64,000 nt of DNA from Paraburkholderia sp. Tr-20389. Lineage in GTDB: Bacteria; Pseudomonadota; Gammaproteobacteria; Burkholderiales; Burkholderiaceae. Position numbers and translations under genes: made by a program. The notes under the pieces are model-generated. The model did no database searches. It saw nothing but the letters and a program-made list of their open reading frames with translations, and had not been told where the DNA came from. The stretch spans positions 62,001 through 126,000 of the forward strand of contig NZ_JAAGPD010000027.1 in NCBI RefSeq assembly GCF_017104565.1, read 5' to 3'. Below, one piece after another: positions 15,788 through 26,785 of this stretch (within the stretch, counting starts at the first letter, position 1; each line of letters starts with the position of its first letter).

Positions 15788-15842
15788 GGAACTCTCCCTA
15801 ACCGAACCTCTTGCAGAGTATGGGTAAAGGTATGGGTAAAAA

Positions 15843-15866
15843 CGAAAAAACCGGCTTTCGCCGGTT
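15843..15866 (-). terminator. Terminator of tRNA-Pro transcript
   Basis: On the minus strand a perfect AACCGGC-GAAA-GCCGGTT hairpin is followed by TTTTTTCG. It lies 31 bp after the tRNA 3' end and before the TIR gene. Confidence 0.8.
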
Positions 15867-15895
15867 CTTCGCATCAAGCTAAGTGCTTGATTTTG

Positions 15896-15974
<79 letters not shown>

Positions 15975-16045
15975 AAAGCATGAAATTATAACAGACACTT
16001 CATGCGAATAGAACTGCAACAATCAATCTCGACACAACAATTCGT

Positions 16046-16444
16046 TCAATGCCCGAGCAGGTCGATCACCTGCAACAACTCCTTACGCAGCTGATCGACG
16101 TCGACGGTCGCGGTGGTCGGCTGCACGACCGTACCTTCGACCACCTCGCCTTCGCCTTCCGCGCCCTGCCCGGCGCCATGCGAATCGAGCCGGTTGCGCG
16201 CGCCATTGATAGTGAAACCCTGCTCGTACAGCAGCTCGCGAATCCGCCGGATCAGCAGTACCTCATGATGCTGATAGTACCGGCGATTGCCGCGCCGCTT
16301 CACCGGACGCAACTGCGTGAACTCCTGCTCCCAGTACCGCAGCACATGCGGCTTGACACCGCATAGCTCGCTGACTTCACCGATCGTGAAGTAGCGCTTC
16401 GCGGGAATCGGAGGCAAGACGACTTTTTCGATCGTCGCTGTCAT
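16046..16444 (-). CDS. MerR-family regulator next to ihfA
   Basis: This is a 132-aa protein with a MerR helix-turn-helix (YFTIGEVSELCGVKPHVLRY, then WEQEF and VKRRGNRRYYQHHEVLLIRR). A short linker with E/G and T-rich stretches and a small C-terminal helix (DQLRKELLQVIDLL) follow. This gene commonly follows ihfA in Proteobacteria, and its ligand is unknown. It starts 54 bp after ihfA in what is probably the same transcript. There is no cysteine-rich metal-binding loop, so a metal sensor role is unlikely. Confidence 0.85.
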   Translation of the reverse strand: MTATIEKVVLPPIPAKRYFTIGEVSELCGVKPHVLRYWEQEFTQLRPVKRRGNRRYYQHHEVLLIRRIRELLYEQGFTINGARNRLDSHGAGQGAEGEGEVVEGTVVQPTTATVDVDQLRKELLQVIDLLGH

Positions 16445-16498
16445 CGTCAGTTAGCGGTCGATTGACCGTCGTAGTAGTTGCGCGGGCGCGCGAATCGA

Positions 16499-16909
16499 TC
16501 AGCGCGCGAAGCTCTCTTCAGCGCCGTTCTCGACCAGCGCCTTCAGCTTTTGACTTGCGTGGAACGTCACGACGCGGCGCGCGGCGATGGGAATCGCCTC
16601 GCCCGTTTTCGGATTTCTGCCAGGACGCTGCGGCTTGTCGCGCAGCTGGAAGTTGCCGAAGCCGGACAGCTTGACACTGTCGCCGCTCTCCAGCGCGTCG
16701 CGAATCACTTCGAAAAACGCTTCAACCATGTCCTTCGCTTCCCGCTTGTTGAGCCCGACATTGTCGAACAGCAGCTCGGCAAGCTCAGCCTTGGTGAGCG
16801 TCGGCGCTTCGGCCGACGCGCTGGAGGTCGAGGTAGGAATATCGCGGATCATGGCGCTACGCTGCGCCGAAAGAAGGGCTTCGAAATCACTCGAGTTCAT
16901 TTCATTCAT
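16499..16909 (-). CDS. ihfA: Integration host factor subunit alpha
   Basis: This is a 136-aa product with a Burkholderia-type N-terminal extension ([15 protein letters not shown]) before the usual IHF/HU core: [45 protein letters not shown] and [20 protein letters not shown]. The proline that wedges into DNA lies in RNPKTG. Together with IhfB it bends DNA at specific sites. The start at 16909 (or ATG 16900) is chosen because the frame upstream lies in the pheT-ihfA gap; neither ATG has a strong ribosome-binding site. It follows pheT as in many Proteobacteria. Confidence 0.95.
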   Translation of the reverse strand: MNEMNSSDFEALLSAQRSAMIRDIPTSTSSASAEAPTLTKAELAELLFDNVGLNKREAKDMVEAFFEVIRDALESGDSVKLSGFGNFQLRDKPQRPGRNPKTGEAIPIAARRVVTFHASQKLKALVENGAEESFAR

Positions 16910-16963
16910 ATCTGTCAAATGGCGCGTCAACCAGAACGGAACTTGCGGAACAGCCGTTGACGG

Positions 16964-19396
16964 TTATCCGCGCAACCGGGCGCCATACACTCGAGCAAGA
17001 CGATCCACTACAGTCTGAATGGCCAGATCGACCGTTTCATCCTGAAGGGTCCCACCAGTATCTTGCAAGGTTACACGGAACGCAAGGCTTTTCTCGTGCG
17101 CCGCCAGCCCGCCGGAAGTATTTGATTTTGCACGAAATTCATCGAAAAGCGCAACCCTTTGAATGGTCTTGCAAGCCTCTTCCGAAAGCGCCTTTTGCAT
17201 CTCGTCGAAGAGCGCCTGTACCTCGATTTTCTGATCGACGACGATCGCGATATCGCGTCGCACGGGCGGGAATTTCGACACTTCCGTCGGGGTCGGCAAC
17301 GCGCGCTGCATCAGCGCTTCCGCGTCGACTTCGAACAGAATCGGCGCATGCGGCAGGTCGTACTTCTGCATCCAGCGCGGATGCAGTTCACCGATCCAGC
17401 CGATCGCGCGGCCATCGAGTTCGATGCGCGCGCTACGCCCCGGATGCAGCGCCGGATGCCCGGCCTTCACGAAGCGTGCGTCAGCAGGCGCAAGCAGCGC
17501 TTCGAGATCGCCCTTCACGTCGAAGAAATCGACGGCACGCGTTGCCGCGCCCCATTGCTCTTCGATCACGGGACCATACGCGAGCGCGCCGATCATCTTC
17601 GGCTGCGCAAAGCCTTCGACGGCCAACTCGCCCGCCTTGACCGACGCGTCCTGCAGAAACACACGCCCTGCTTCAAACACGCGAATGCGATCTGCGCGAC
17701 GGTTCAGGTTGTGGCGCAGCACGTTGATCAGGCTGCCGAACAGCGTCGTGCGCATCACCGAAAGCTGGCTCGCGATCGGGTTCAACAGGCGCACGGGTTT
17801 GTCGTTGCCTGCGAAGTCCTGCTCCCACTCGGCATCGACGAAGCTGAAGTTCACCGTTTCCGCATAGTCGCGTGCGGCGAGTGCATGACGCAACGAGTGA
17901 ATCGAACGTTGCGTTTCGTTCGTACGGCGCATTTCGCTGCGGGCAACAGGCGGACGCGCAGGGATCTTTTCGAAGCCATAAATGCGCGCGACTTCTTCGA
18001 TCAGATCTTCTTCGATTTCGATATCGAAGCGATACGGCGGCGGCGTCACGAGGAAGTCGTCGCCTGCACGCTCGAACGGCAAGCCGAGACGCGTGAAGAT
18101 CTGCGCGATCTCGTCGCCGCCGATCGCCACGCCGATGATGCGGTTCGCGCGCGCGACACGCATCTTCACCGGCTCGCGCTTCGGTACGTTGACGATCTGG
18201 TCATCGACGGGACCGGCCTCGCCGCCGCAAATGTCGAGGATCAACTGCGTGATGCGCTCGATGTGTTCGACCGTCGTCGAGTAGTCGACGCCGCGTTCGA
18301 AGCGATGACCCGCATCCGTCGAAAAGTTGTAGCGGCGCGAGCGGCCGCGGATGCTATCGGGCCACCAGAATGCCGCTTCGAGATAGATGTTGGTCGTGTC
18401 GAGCGTGACGGCCGTGCTGTCGCCGCCCATGATGCCCGCGAGGCTTTCGATGTGCCGATCGTCGGCGATCACACCGACCGTCTCGTCCACCTCGACCGTG
18501 TTGCCGTTCAGCAGCTTCAGCGATTCGCCGCGCTTGCCCCAGCGCACGTCCATGCTGCCGTGGATCTTGTCGAGATCGAACACGTGCGACGGACGGCCGA
18601 GTTCGAGCATCACGTAGTTCGAGATGTCGACCAGCGCCGAAATGCTTCGTTGACCGGAACGTTCGAGCCGCTCGACCATCCACGCCGGCGACTTCGCGCG
18701 CGCGTTGACGCCGCGAATCACGCGGCCCGAGAAACGGCCGCACAGATCGGGGGCCGAGATCTTCACGGGCAGCGTTTCGTTGAGCTTGACTTCGACGCGC
18801 TTGATCTCGAGCGGGCGCAGCGGCGCGCCTGTGATCGCGGCCGTCTCGCGCGCAACGCCGAACACCGACAGGCAATCTGCCTTGTTCGGCGTGAGCTTGA
18901 TTTCGAAGACGGTGTCGTCGAGATTCAGTGTTTCGCGGATGTCCTGGCCAATCGGCGTATCTTCCGGCAGGATCAACAGGCCGCTATGATCTTCCGACAG
19001 CTTCAGTTCACGCGCCGAGCACAGCATGCCTTCGCTTTGCACGCCGCGCAGCTTCGAGAGCTTGATCGCGAACGGCGCACCGCCTTCTTCGGCGGGCGGC
19101 AGTTGCGCGCCCACCAGCGCGACGGGCACCTTGATACCGGGCGCCACGTTCGGCGCACCGCACACGATGTTCAGCGTCGCGCCCGTGCCGGCGTCGACCT
19201 GACACACGTTGAGCTTGTCCGCGTCCGGGTGCTTGACGACTTCGAGCACGCGGCCCACGACGATCTTCGACGTCGGCGGCGCGGCGGGGCGCAGGTCTTC
19301 CACTTCGAGACCGGCCATCGTGAGTGCGTGCGACAGTTCGGCCGTCGTCAGTTGCGGATCGACAAAGGTTCTGAGCCAGGATTCCGGGAATTGCAT
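16964..19396 (-). CDS. pheT: Phenylalanine--tRNA ligase beta subunit
   Basis: This is an 810-aa protein of the usual bacterial PheT length. The N-terminal EMAP/OB domain ([27 protein letters not shown]) binds tRNA. The B3/B4 editing domain ([26 protein letters not shown]-like HVFDLDKI) and the B5 domain follow, and the C-terminal ferredoxin-like anticodon-binding domain ([14 protein letters not shown]) ends the protein. With PheS it forms the (alpha-beta)2 enzyme that charges tRNA-Phe. It lies after pheS and before ihfA, all on the minus strand. Confidence 0.97.
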   Translation of the reverse strand: MQFPESWLRTFVDPQLTTAELSHALTMAGLEVEDLRPAAPPTSKIVVGRVLEVVKHPDADKLNVCQVDAGTGATLNIVCGAPNVAPGIKVPVALVGAQLPPAEEGGAPFAIKLSKLRGVQSEGMLCSARELKLSEDHSGLLILPEDTPIGQDIRETLNLDDTVFEIKLTPNKADCLSVFGVARETAAITGAPLRPLEIKRVEVKLNETLPVKISAPDLCGRFSGRVIRGVNARAKSPAWMVERLERSGQRSISALVDISNYVMLELGRPSHVFDLDKIHGSMDVRWGKRGESLKLLNGNTVEVDETVGVIADDRHIESLAGIMGGDSTAVTLDTTNIYLEAAFWWPDSIRGRSRRYNFSTDAGHRFERGVDYSTTVEHIERITQLILDICGGEAGPVDDQIVNVPKREPVKMRVARANRIIGVAIGGDEIAQIFTRLGLPFERAGDDFLVTPPPYRFDIEIEEDLIEEVARIYGFEKIPARPPVARSEMRRTNETQRSIHSLRHALAARDYAETVNFSFVDAEWEQDFAGNDKPVRLLNPIASQLSVMRTTLFGSLINVLRHNLNRRADRIRVFEAGRVFLQDASVKAGELAVEGFAQPKMIGALAYGPVIEEQWGAATRAVDFFDVKGDLEALLAPADARFVKAGHPALHPGRSARIELDGRAIGWIGELHPRWMQKYDLPHAPILFEVDAEALMQRALPTPTEVSKFPPVRRDIAIVVDQKIEVQALFDEMQKALSEEACKTIQRVALFDEFRAKSNTSGGLAAHEKSLAFRVTLQDTGGTLQDETVDLAIQTVVDRLARVYGARLRG

Positions 19397-19533
19397 GGTT
19401 CTGTACGTTCTAAACAGGTTGTGTCCGCGTCCGGCCGATACGTCGGCACCAGGCCGGAGGCGCTGTTTGCGGCGCGCCAGTCATGCCGACTGCCGGGCCG
19501 CTCTCGTCGCGTGCTTAAAGCCTGCTCGCCCGC

Positions 19534-20547
19534 TCAGGCGAACTGGCGCAGGAAGCGCAGGTCGTTTTCAAAGAACAGACGCAGGTCCTGAACGCCATAG
19601 CGCAGCATCGTCAGACGCTCGAGGCCGCTGCCGAAAGCAAAGCCGATGTAGCGCTCGGGGTCGAGGCCCATGTTGCGGATCACCGTGGGATGAACCTGGC
19701 CCGAGCCCGAGATTTCGAGCCATTTACCGGCGTTCTTGCCTTGCTCGAACATCATGTCGATTTCGGCCGACGGCTCCGTGAACGGGAAGTACGACGGACG
19801 GAAGCGCACGAGAATGTCGTCGCGCTCGAAAAATTTCTTCAGGAAGTCGGTGTAGACGCCCTTCAGGTCGGCGAAGCTGATGTTCTCGTCGATCCACAGG
19901 CCTTCAACCTGGTTGAACATCGGCGAGTGCGTCGCGTCGCTGTCCACGCGGTACGTGCGGCCCGGCACGATCACCTTGATGGGCGGCGTGTTGGTGCGCG
20001 CGTAGCGGACCTGCATCGGGCTGGTGTGCGTGCGCAGCAGCAGCGGGCGCCCTTCAGTGTCCTTGCCGTCGACGTAGAACGTGTCCTGCATCGAACGCGC
20101 CGGATGGTTTTCCGGGCTGTTCAGCGACGTGAAGTTGTACCAGTCGGTTTCGATCTCGGGACCGTCGGCCACGTCGAAGCCGATCGTGCGGAAAATCTGC
20201 TCGACGCGCTCCCACGTGTGCATCACGGGGTGCAGACTGCCCGTGCCGGCACCGCGGCCGGGCAACGTGACGTCGATGGCTTCGGCGGCGAGACGCTGGT
20301 TCAGCAGCGCGTCGGCAAGCGCCTGGCGGCGCGCCGTCAGCGCGGCTTCGACCTGCTGCTTGGCGATGTTGATCCGCGCGCCTTCCGTCTTGCGCGCTTC
20401 GGGATCGAGCTTGCCCAGCCCCTTCAACAGTTCCGTCAGTGCGCCCGACTTGCCGAGAAAGCGTGCCTTCTCGTTTTCGAGCGTGGTGACGTCGGAGGCT
20501 TGTTCAAAGGCGCTTTGTGCGTCGGCGACAATCTGGTCCAGATCCAT
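19534..20547 (-). CDS. pheS: Phenylalanine--tRNA ligase alpha subunit
   Basis: This is a 337-aa product from the ATG at 20547 ([16 protein letters not shown]). An N-terminal coiled coil is followed by the class II catalytic core: [46 protein letters not shown] (motif 2 region), [16 protein letters not shown] and [17 protein letters not shown] (motif 3). This subunit activates phenylalanine with ATP. The start fits the PheS family; the longer open frame to 20604 runs into the terminator. Confidence 0.97.
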   Translation of the reverse strand: MDLDQIVADAQSAFEQASDVTTLENEKARFLGKSGALTELLKGLGKLDPEARKTEGARINIAKQQVEAALTARRQALADALLNQRLAAEAIDVTLPGRGAGTGSLHPVMHTWERVEQIFRTIGFDVADGPEIETDWYNFTSLNSPENHPARSMQDTFYVDGKDTEGRPLLLRTHTSPMQVRYARTNTPPIKVIVPGRTYRVDSDATHSPMFNQVEGLWIDENISFADLKGVYTDFLKKFFERDDILVRFRPSYFPFTEPSAEIDMMFEQGKNAGKWLEISGSGQVHPTVIRNMGLDPERYIGFAFGSGLERLTMLRYGVQDLRLFFENDLRFLRQFA

Positions 20548-20602
20548 TGATCCCATCTTTTCAACGTCAGTATTCAATCGAAGTAAACCTGGCTCGACCA
20601 AC

Positions 20603-20634
20603 AAAAAAGGGGCTCGGTGAGGAGCCCCGTTTTT
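20603..20634 (-). terminator. Hairpin terminator between rplT and pheS
   Basis: Perfect GGGGCTC and GAGCCCC arms with a 6-base loop, followed on the minus strand by TTTTTTG (a T-run also occurs on the plus side). In E. coli the same place holds the pheST attenuator with the pheM leader peptide. I looked for a Phe-rich leader here and found none, so plain termination with a downstream promoter or partial read-through is more likely. Confidence 0.75.
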
Positions 20635-20705
20635 GTTGCAGCGTCACCGAGACTACCGGATGTTCGCTGCAACGAACCACGCAGTACTAGATGCTAACAG
20701 CGCAC

Positions 20706-21065
20706 TCAGGCTGCAACGGCGGCTTTCACCTGCTTGACGATCGCAGCAAAAGCAGCCTTGTCGAACACAGCCATGTCGGCCAGCACCTTGCGGTCGAGTT
20801 CGATCGACGCCTTCTTCAGGCCGTTGATGAACACGCTGTACGTCATGTCGTGCTGACGCACCGCCGCGTTGATACGCGTGATCCACAGTGCGCGGAACAC
20901 ACGCTTCTTGTTGCGGCGATCGCGGTAGGCGTATTGGCCTGCGCGCATGACCGCCTGCTTGGCGATGCGATAGACGTTATTGCGGCGGCCGCGGTAACCC
21001 TTGGCCAGGTTGATGATCTTCTTGTGGCGGGCCCGTGCGGTAACCCCACGTTTGACTCGAGGCAT
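20706..21065 (-). CDS. rplT: 50S ribosomal protein L20
   Basis: This is a 119-aa protein with the typical L20 sequence ([60 protein letters not shown], then [20 protein letters not shown]). The very basic N-terminal arm binds 23S rRNA during early 50S assembly. It lies 29 bp after rpmI. In other bacteria L20 represses the infC-rpmI-rplT transcript by binding its leader; the 243-bp infC-rpmI gap here could hold such a site. Confidence 0.97.
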
Positions 21066-21094
21066 GTTTCGCTCCTATGAGTGTCGGTTAAGGG

Positions 21095-21292
21095 TTAGGC
21101 GAACGGCAGCATTGCGCGTACGGAGTTCAGATCGGAATCATGAACTGCCGTGGCGCCGCGCAGGTGACGCTTGTTCTTGGTGGTCTTCTTGGTAAGAATG
21201 TGGCGCTTGAAGGCTTGACCGCGCTTGACGGTACCGCCCGGACGAACCACGAAGCGCTTCGCAGCGCTCTTCTTGGTCTTCATCTTCGGCAT
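21095..21292 (-). CDS. rpmI: 50S ribosomal protein L35
   Basis: This is a 65-aa protein starting [14 protein letters not shown], with [19 protein letters not shown] and [16 protein letters not shown], the complete L35 pattern. The start at 21292 is five codons inside the longest frame and is the standard one. It sits between infC and rplT as in almost all bacteria. Confidence 0.96.
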
Positions 21293-21550
21293 GACAGACA
21301 ACTCCATTATTTGATGGACATGGGTGTGCGGTTGGCTCAGAAAGCCCTCTCCCGCCCTTCGAAACCCACTCCACTTGGTATGCAGACGGCGTGAATGACT
21401 GGCCGCTGCTTTTCAGGAACGGCGCATACACGATACAAACCTGCGTGTGCCATTCCGAAACCTGCGTCGTACACGTCGTCTTCAAGACGACGCGAACTCA
21501 AACTTTTCCGACAAACACGCCGCTCATCGAGATGCGCAGCGGATGTCTGC

Positions 21551-22075
21551 TTACTTCTTTTTCTTCGGCGCCAGCACCATGATCATCTGGCGGCCTTCCA
21601 TCTTCGGCATTTGCTCGACCTGACCGACTTCGTCCAGATCGGTGCGCAGGCGCTCGAGCATGCGCATGCCGATTTCCTGGTGAGCCATTTCGCGGCCACG
21701 GAAACGCAACGTGATCTTCGTCTTGTCGCCATCTTCGAGGAAGCGGACGAGATTGCGCAGCTTGACGTTGTAGTCACCGTCATCCGTACCCGGCCGGAAT
21801 TTGACTTCCTTGACCTGGATGACCTTCTGCTTGAGCTTGGCCTCGTGCTGCTTCTTCGCTTCCTGGTACTTGAACTTGCCGTAGTCCATCAGGCGGCAGA
21901 CAGGCGGAACCGCTTGCGGGGCGATTTCAACCAGATCCACGTCCTGCTGTTCCGACAGGCGGAAAGCTTCAGGGAGTTTTACGATGCCGAGCGGTTCGTT
22001 GTCGACTCCGACCAGACGCACCTCGGGTGCAGTAATTTCACCGTTGATGCGATGCGACGACTTATCAGTAGCGAT
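21551..22075 (-). CDS. infC: Translation initiation factor IF-3, ATC start
   Basis: This is a 174-aa protein. The frame from the first ATG-type codon lacks the conserved N-terminus. Reading upstream gives [20 protein letters not shown], the normal IF-3 start, and the codon at the right place is ATC (22075-22073) with AGAGGA 7 bases before it. Rare AUU/AUC starts are the hallmark of infC, because IF-3 rejects them and so limits its own synthesis. The N-domain ([14 protein letters not shown]), the linker and the C-domain ([20 protein letters not shown]) are complete. It lies 50 bp after thrS. Confidence 0.96.
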   Translation of the reverse strand: MATDKSSHRINGEITAPEVRLVGVDNEPLGIVKLPEAFRLSEQQDVDLVEIAPQAVPPVCRLMDYGKFKYQEAKKQHEAKLKQKVIQVKEVKFRPGTDDGDYNVKLRNLVRFLEDGDKTKITLRFRGREMAHQEIGMRMLERLRTDLDEVGQVEQMPKMEGRQMIMVLAPKKKK

Positions 22076-22125
22076 GTTACGTTTCCTCTAAAAATTAAAA
22101 AAACGAGCCGCGCTGCCTGGGTGGC

Positions 22126-24033
22126 TTAGTTGAACGTCTGCACGTCCTGGCGCAGACGCTCGCTGAAGGCATCGAGGGACATCACGCCCAGATCGACGCC
22201 GCCACGGGCACGCACGGCTACCGTTTGTGCATCACGCTCCTTGTCGCCGACAACCAGCAAATACGGGACCTTCTCAAGCGTGTGCTCGCGTATTTTATAG
22301 CTAATCTTCTCATTGCGCAAATCGGCCTCCACTCTAACCCCTTGTTTTTGCAACGATTGGGCCAGAGATTGTGCGTATTCCGACTGACTTTCCGCGATAT
22401 TCATCACCACAACCTGCATCGGCGCCAGCCATGCAGGCATTGCACCAGCATGGTGCTCGATCAGAATGCCGAGAAAACGCTCCATTGATCCGACGATTGC
22501 CCGATGCAGCATGATCGGGCGGCGGCGGCTATTGTCTTCCGCCACATATTCCGCGCCGAGGCGCTCCGGCAGCACCATGTCGAGCTGCAGCGTGCCGCAT
22601 TGCCACGAACGGCCGAGCGCGTCCTTGATGTGATACTCGACCTTCGGGCCGTAGAACGCACCCTCGCCCGGCAACTCTTCCCACGTCACGCCGCAGGCCG
22701 TCAACGCGTCGCGCAGACCCTGCTCGGCACGATCCCAGATTTCGTCCGTGCCGGCGCGCGCGTCCGGACGCAGCGACAGCTTGATCTCGACGTTGTCGAA
22801 GCCGAAATCCTTATAGACGCTCATCGCCAGCGTGTTGAACGCGATCGATTCACTGATGAACTGATCTTCCGTACAGAAAATATGGGCATCGTCCTGGACG
22901 AAGCCGCGCACGCGCATCAAACCATGCAGCGCACCCGATGATTCGTTGCGGTGGCACGAGCCGAACTCGGCGTAACGCAGCGGCAGGTCGCGGTACGAAC
23001 GCAGGCCGTGATTGAACACCTGCACGTGACCGGGGCAGTTCATCGGCTTGATCGCGTAATCGCGCTTTTCCGATTCCGTCGTGAACATGTTTTCACGATA
23101 GTTCTGCCAGTGACCCGACGCCTCCCACAGCGAGCGGTCCATGATCATCGGCGTCTTGATTTCGAGGTAACCGGCGTCGTTCACGCGACGGCGCATGTAC
23201 TGTTCGACTTGCTGCCACAGCGTCCAGCCACGCGGATGCCAGAACACCATGCCCGGCGACTCGTCCTGCATGTGGAACAGGTCGAGTTGCTTGCCGAGCT
23301 TGCGGTGGTCGCGCTTTTCCGCCTCTTCGAGCATGTGCAGGTAGGCGTCCTGGTCTTCCTTCTTCGTCCAGGCCGTGCCGTAAATGCGCTGCAACTGCTC
23401 GTTCTTCGAGTCGCCGCGCCAGTACGCGCCTGCGACCTTCATCAGCTTGAAGACCTTGAGCTTGCCCGTCGACGGCACGTGCGGGCCGCGGCACAGATCG
23501 GTGAAACCGCCATGCGAGTACAGCTTGATGTCATCGCTGGTGGGAATCGACTCAATGATCTCGGCCTTGTACTTCTCGCCGATGCTCTTGAAGTAGTCGA
23601 CTGCCTCGTCGCGCGACACGACGCGGCGCGACACCGGCTCGTCCTTCTTCGCGAGCTCCTGCATGCGCTTTTCGATCTTCTCGAGATCTTCAGGCGTGAA
23701 GGGACGGCTGTACGAGAAGTCGTAGTAGAAGCCGTTGTCGATCACCGGCCCGATCGTCACCTGCGCTTCAGGGAACAGATCTTTTACCGCATACGCGAGC
23801 AGGTGGGCCGTCGAATGGCGAATGATGTCGAGGCCGTCGGCGTCCTTATCCGTCACGATCGCAAGCGCGACGTCGTGATCGATCAGCGCGGACGTATCCA
23901 CCAGCTCACCGTCGATCTTGCCGCCGAGCGCCGCCTTCGCGAGACCGGGGCCGATCGAGGCCGCCACTTCGGCGACCGTCACGGGATGCTCGTATTGTCG
24001 AACAGAACCATCGGGCAGTCGTATCGAAACCAT
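22126..24033 (-). CDS. thrS: Threonine--tRNA ligase
   Basis: This is a 635-aa protein from the ATG at 24033 with GGAG upstream. Domains in order: TGS ([20 protein letters not shown]), the second additional domain with the zinc-like editing motif ([19 protein letters not shown]), the class II catalytic core ([11 protein letters not shown], motif 2 [16 protein letters not shown]-like [20 protein letters not shown], motif 3 [20 protein letters not shown]) and the anticodon-binding domain ([20 protein letters not shown]). It charges tRNA-Thr. It heads the thrS-infC-rpmI-rplT cluster. Confidence 0.97.
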   Translation of the reverse strand: MVSIRLPDGSVRQYEHPVTVAEVAASIGPGLAKAALGGKIDGELVDTSALIDHDVALAIVTDKDADGLDIIRHSTAHLLAYAVKDLFPEAQVTIGPVIDNGFYYDFSYSRPFTPEDLEKIEKRMQELAKKDEPVSRRVVSRDEAVDYFKSIGEKYKAEIIESIPTSDDIKLYSHGGFTDLCRGPHVPSTGKLKVFKLMKVAGAYWRGDSKNEQLQRIYGTAWTKKEDQDAYLHMLEEAEKRDHRKLGKQLDLFHMQDESPGMVFWHPRGWTLWQQVEQYMRRRVNDAGYLEIKTPMIMDRSLWEASGHWQNYRENMFTTESEKRDYAIKPMNCPGHVQVFNHGLRSYRDLPLRYAEFGSCHRNESSGALHGLMRVRGFVQDDAHIFCTEDQFISESIAFNTLAMSVYKDFGFDNVEIKLSLRPDARAGTDEIWDRAEQGLRDALTACGVTWEELPGEGAFYGPKVEYHIKDALGRSWQCGTLQLDMVLPERLGAEYVAEDNSRRRPIMLHRAIVGSMERFLGILIEHHAGAMPAWLAPMQVVVMNIAESQSEYAQSLAQSLQKQGVRVEADLRNEKISYKIREHTLEKVPYLLVVGDKERDAQTVAVRARGGVDLGVMSLDAFSERLRQDVQTFN

Positions 24034-24088
24034 TGCGTTCTCCGTAATGCCGGCCGGCGGCACAGGCAACTTAAAGACAAAAACCGGG

Positions 24089-24126
24089 ACAAAAAAAATG
24101 CGGCCCCGCTTTCGAGGGGCCGCATT
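24089..24126 (-). terminator. Strong terminator between tRNA-Val and thrS
   Basis: Perfect 11-bp arms AATGCGGCCCC and GGGGCCGCATT with a short loop, followed on the minus strand by TTTTTTTT. It lies 180 bp after the tRNA-Val gene and 63 bp before the thrS start, so it should end the tRNA transcript or act as an attenuator in a thrS leader. Confidence 0.85.
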
Positions 24127-24306
24127 CACGTTTCTGCATACTGCAAACACAAGGGCGAAAGTGGTCCTCGACTAGCGTCGCTCCGAAACAGTTCCGGTCA
24201 ACGTTCGCGGTGTCATAACCATGTTCGCTTTGTTCGCCATTTGCGCCGAAGCGCTCATTGCAACTTGCGTTTGCGAAACCTCGGGAAACCGAAGCTTCGG
24301 ATTCGT

Positions 24307-24383
24307 TGGTAGGCTCGATTGGACTCGAACCAACGACCCCCACCATGTCAAGGTGGTGCTCTAACCAGCTGAGCTACGAGCCT
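24307..24383 (-). tRNA. tRNA-Val (GAC)
   Basis: This 77-nt cloverleaf has AGGCTCG and CGAGCCT acceptor arms, encoded CCA, GGTTCGAGTCC T-arm and anticodon loop TTGACAT (anticodon GAC, reads GUC). It is upstream of thrS on the same strand. Confidence 0.95.
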
Positions 24384-24484
24384 AGAGAAACGAGATTATA
24401 TGGAGCGTATAGAAAGTTGGCAAGCGTTTTTATGCAGAGACATCAAAATTCTCTTGCCCACATCATGTCGTCCAACGACGTCCC

Positions 24485-26725
24485 TCACTTGCGCGTCGCC
24501 CTCACGACGCCGGCCACTTCGCCCAGCATCGTGCACGCACGCTGGATCTGCGCAGCACTCGACACTTCCACCGTGAACTGCATGAACGCCGCGTTGCGTC
24601 GCGACTGCGTCTTCACGCCGACGACGTTCATCTTCTCGCGCGCGAAGACTTCGGAGATGTCGCGCAACAGACCTTGCCTGTCAGTCGCTTCGATCGACAG
24701 GTCGACGGGATAGACCGACCTGCCCCGCCCGCTCATCACATCCGCGGACCACGCTGTTTGCAGCACGCGCTCCGGCGCATGCTCTGCCATGCGCAGGAAC
24801 GTCGGACAATCGCTGCGATGAATCGACATGCCCTTGCCGCGCGTGACGAAGCCCGCGATGTCGTCGGGTGGTGCCGGCCGGCAACAACGCGCCAGTTGCG
24901 TCAGCAATGCATCCACACCAACGACGAGCACACCCGTCGACGCGCCATGCGCGACGCTCGCGCCACTGCTGCGCTTCTCGAACTGCTCCGGTGCTTCGAC
25001 GACAGGTTCGGCGGGCGGCGCATCGCTGAGCGCCTGCTCGACGAGCCTAAGACTGAACTCTTCCTTGCCGACTACCGAGAACAGATCGTCGGTAGACTTG
25101 AAACCGAGCTTCGCGGCCAGCTGATCGAGATTGACGGACGTCTTGCCTTCGCGCTGCAAGGTCTTTTCGACCATCGCCCGACCGGTTGCAATGTTCTCCT
25201 GCACGTCGACCGCGTTGAACCACGCGCGTACCTTCTGACGTGCGCGATTGCTTTGCAGATAGCCGAGCTGCGGATTGAGCCAGTCACGCGACGGGCCACC
25301 CTCTTTCACCGCGATGACCTCGACCGTCTGTCCGTTCTGCAGCGGCGTGTTCAGCGGCACCATCGCGCCGTCGACGCGCGCGCCACGGCAACGATGCCCA
25401 AGCTCGCTGTGCAGGTGATACGCGAAGTCGAGCGGCGTCGCGCCTTGCGGCAATGGAATCACGCGAGCCTGCGGCGTGAGCGTGTAGATGTGATCGTCGT
25501 CGAGCGTCGCCTGGCGAAGCTGCTCCCAAGGCCTGACCGCGCCCTGCTCGCCCGGCTTGCCCTCGGACACATCGTCCTTCCACGCAAGCAGCTGGCGCAG
25601 CCACGCGATCTTCTCGTCGTATTTCTCGCTGGCGCTGAACTGGCCGCCATAACCGCGCGTGCCCGCTTCCTTGTAGCGCCAATGCGCCGCCACGCCGTAT
25701 TCGGCGAACTGATGCATTTCCTGCGTGCGGATCTGCACTTCGAACGCGCGGCCATCGTCGCCGATCACCACCGTGTGCAGCGACTTGTAGCCATTCGGCT
25801 TGGGCCGCGAGATGTAGTCGTCGAATTCCCTCGGCACCGGCTGCCACAGGTTGTGCACGATGCCGAGCACCGTGTAGCAATCCTTGATGTCCGGCACGAT
25901 GACGCGAAACGCGCGCACGTCGTAGAGTTCGGAAAAATCGAGCTCCTTGCCGCGCATCTTCCGCCAGATGCTGTAGATGTGCTTGGGCCGGCCGCTCACT
26001 TCGGCCTTGATATGCGCCGCGGCAAGTTCCTGTTGAAGCCGCGCGATCGCTTCGGCGACGTAGCTTTCGCGTTCGACGCGCTTCTCGTCGAGCAGCTTCG
26101 CGATGCGCTTGTAGGTTTGCGGCTCCTCGAAGCGGAACGCGAGATCTTCGAGCTCCCACTTCAGTTGCCAGATACCCAGCCGGTTCGCGAGCGGCGCGTA
26201 GATATCCAGCGTCTCGCGTGCGACATCGGGCGAAGGTGTGATCTTCGCCGCCGCGTAGTAGCGCAGCGACTGCAACCGCGAAGCCAGCCGGATCAGCACC
26301 ACCCGAATGTCCTGCGCGAATGCAAGCAGCATCTTGCGCAGCGCCTCGACCTGCACTCGACGCGCAGCCTGTGCGTCACGCCCTGCTTCAGGCATCGCGT
26401 TCTGCGCGGCACGCATGCTCACCGTGCCGAGCCGCAGCAGCTTGCGCACATCGCTCACCAGTTGCGCGACTTCCTCGCCGAAGTTGTCGGCGATGGTCTG
26501 CTCCGGATTCTGCAAATGCGGCGTCAACGAGAACAGCGCCGCCGCCAGCACGGCTGGCGGATCGACGTTGAGCGTACGCATGATGGCGGCTGTGCCCGCC
26601 GCATGGTCGGCGAGCAACTCGCCCGACGACAGGCGCGCATCGCCCGCATGCTCGCGCACGAACGCGAGCGCGTCCTCGAAAGACGGCGTCGGATTGGTAG
26701 CGGTCGTGGCGATATCGGTGTTCAT
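24485..26725 (-). CDS. relA: (p)ppGpp synthetase RelA
   Basis: This is a 746-aa Rel/Spo homologue. The N-terminal HD domain has lost its catalytic residues (GTAAIMRTL and LFSLTPH where SpoT has HD and ED pairs), so hydrolysis is not expected. The synthetase domain is intact (SGRPKHIYSIWRKMRGKELD, then REFDDYISRPKPNGYKSLHT); EFDD is the ExDD motif of monofunctional RelA. TGS (DDHIYTLTPQARVIPLPQGA), a zinc-finger/helical region (LARCCRPAPPDDIAGFVTRG) and ACT (LSIEATDRQGLLRDISEVFA) follow. It makes ppGpp on starved ribosomes. Confidence 0.95.
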   Translation of the reverse strand: MNTDIATTATNPTPSFEDALAFVREHAGDARLSSGELLADHAAGTAAIMRTLNVDPPAVLAAALFSLTPHLQNPEQTIADNFGEEVAQLVSDVRKLLRLGTVSMRAAQNAMPEAGRDAQAARRVQVEALRKMLLAFAQDIRVVLIRLASRLQSLRYYAAAKITPSPDVARETLDIYAPLANRLGIWQLKWELEDLAFRFEEPQTYKRIAKLLDEKRVERESYVAEAIARLQQELAAAHIKAEVSGRPKHIYSIWRKMRGKELDFSELYDVRAFRVIVPDIKDCYTVLGIVHNLWQPVPREFDDYISRPKPNGYKSLHTVVIGDDGRAFEVQIRTQEMHQFAEYGVAAHWRYKEAGTRGYGGQFSASEKYDEKIAWLRQLLAWKDDVSEGKPGEQGAVRPWEQLRQATLDDDHIYTLTPQARVIPLPQGATPLDFAYHLHSELGHRCRGARVDGAMVPLNTPLQNGQTVEVIAVKEGGPSRDWLNPQLGYLQSNRARQKVRAWFNAVDVQENIATGRAMVEKTLQREGKTSVNLDQLAAKLGFKSTDDLFSVVGKEEFSLRLVEQALSDAPPAEPVVEAPEQFEKRSSGASVAHGASTGVLVVGVDALLTQLARCCRPAPPDDIAGFVTRGKGMSIHRSDCPTFLRMAEHAPERVLQTAWSADVMSGRGRSVYPVDLSIEATDRQGLLRDISEVFAREKMNVVGVKTQSRRNAAFMQFTVEVSSAAQIQRACTMLGEVAGVVRATRK

Positions 26726-26785
26726 CGTGCGGCGGCCCGCGGCATGCGCGGACGGGTCAGTCTGATACTCGAAGCAATTTTTTGA

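Noticed and set aside
17159-19591. An 810-aa open frame on the plus strand opposite pheT
   Set aside because: It is the mirror frame of a high-GC gene: very rich in R, D, H and A, without any domain, and fully covered by pheT.
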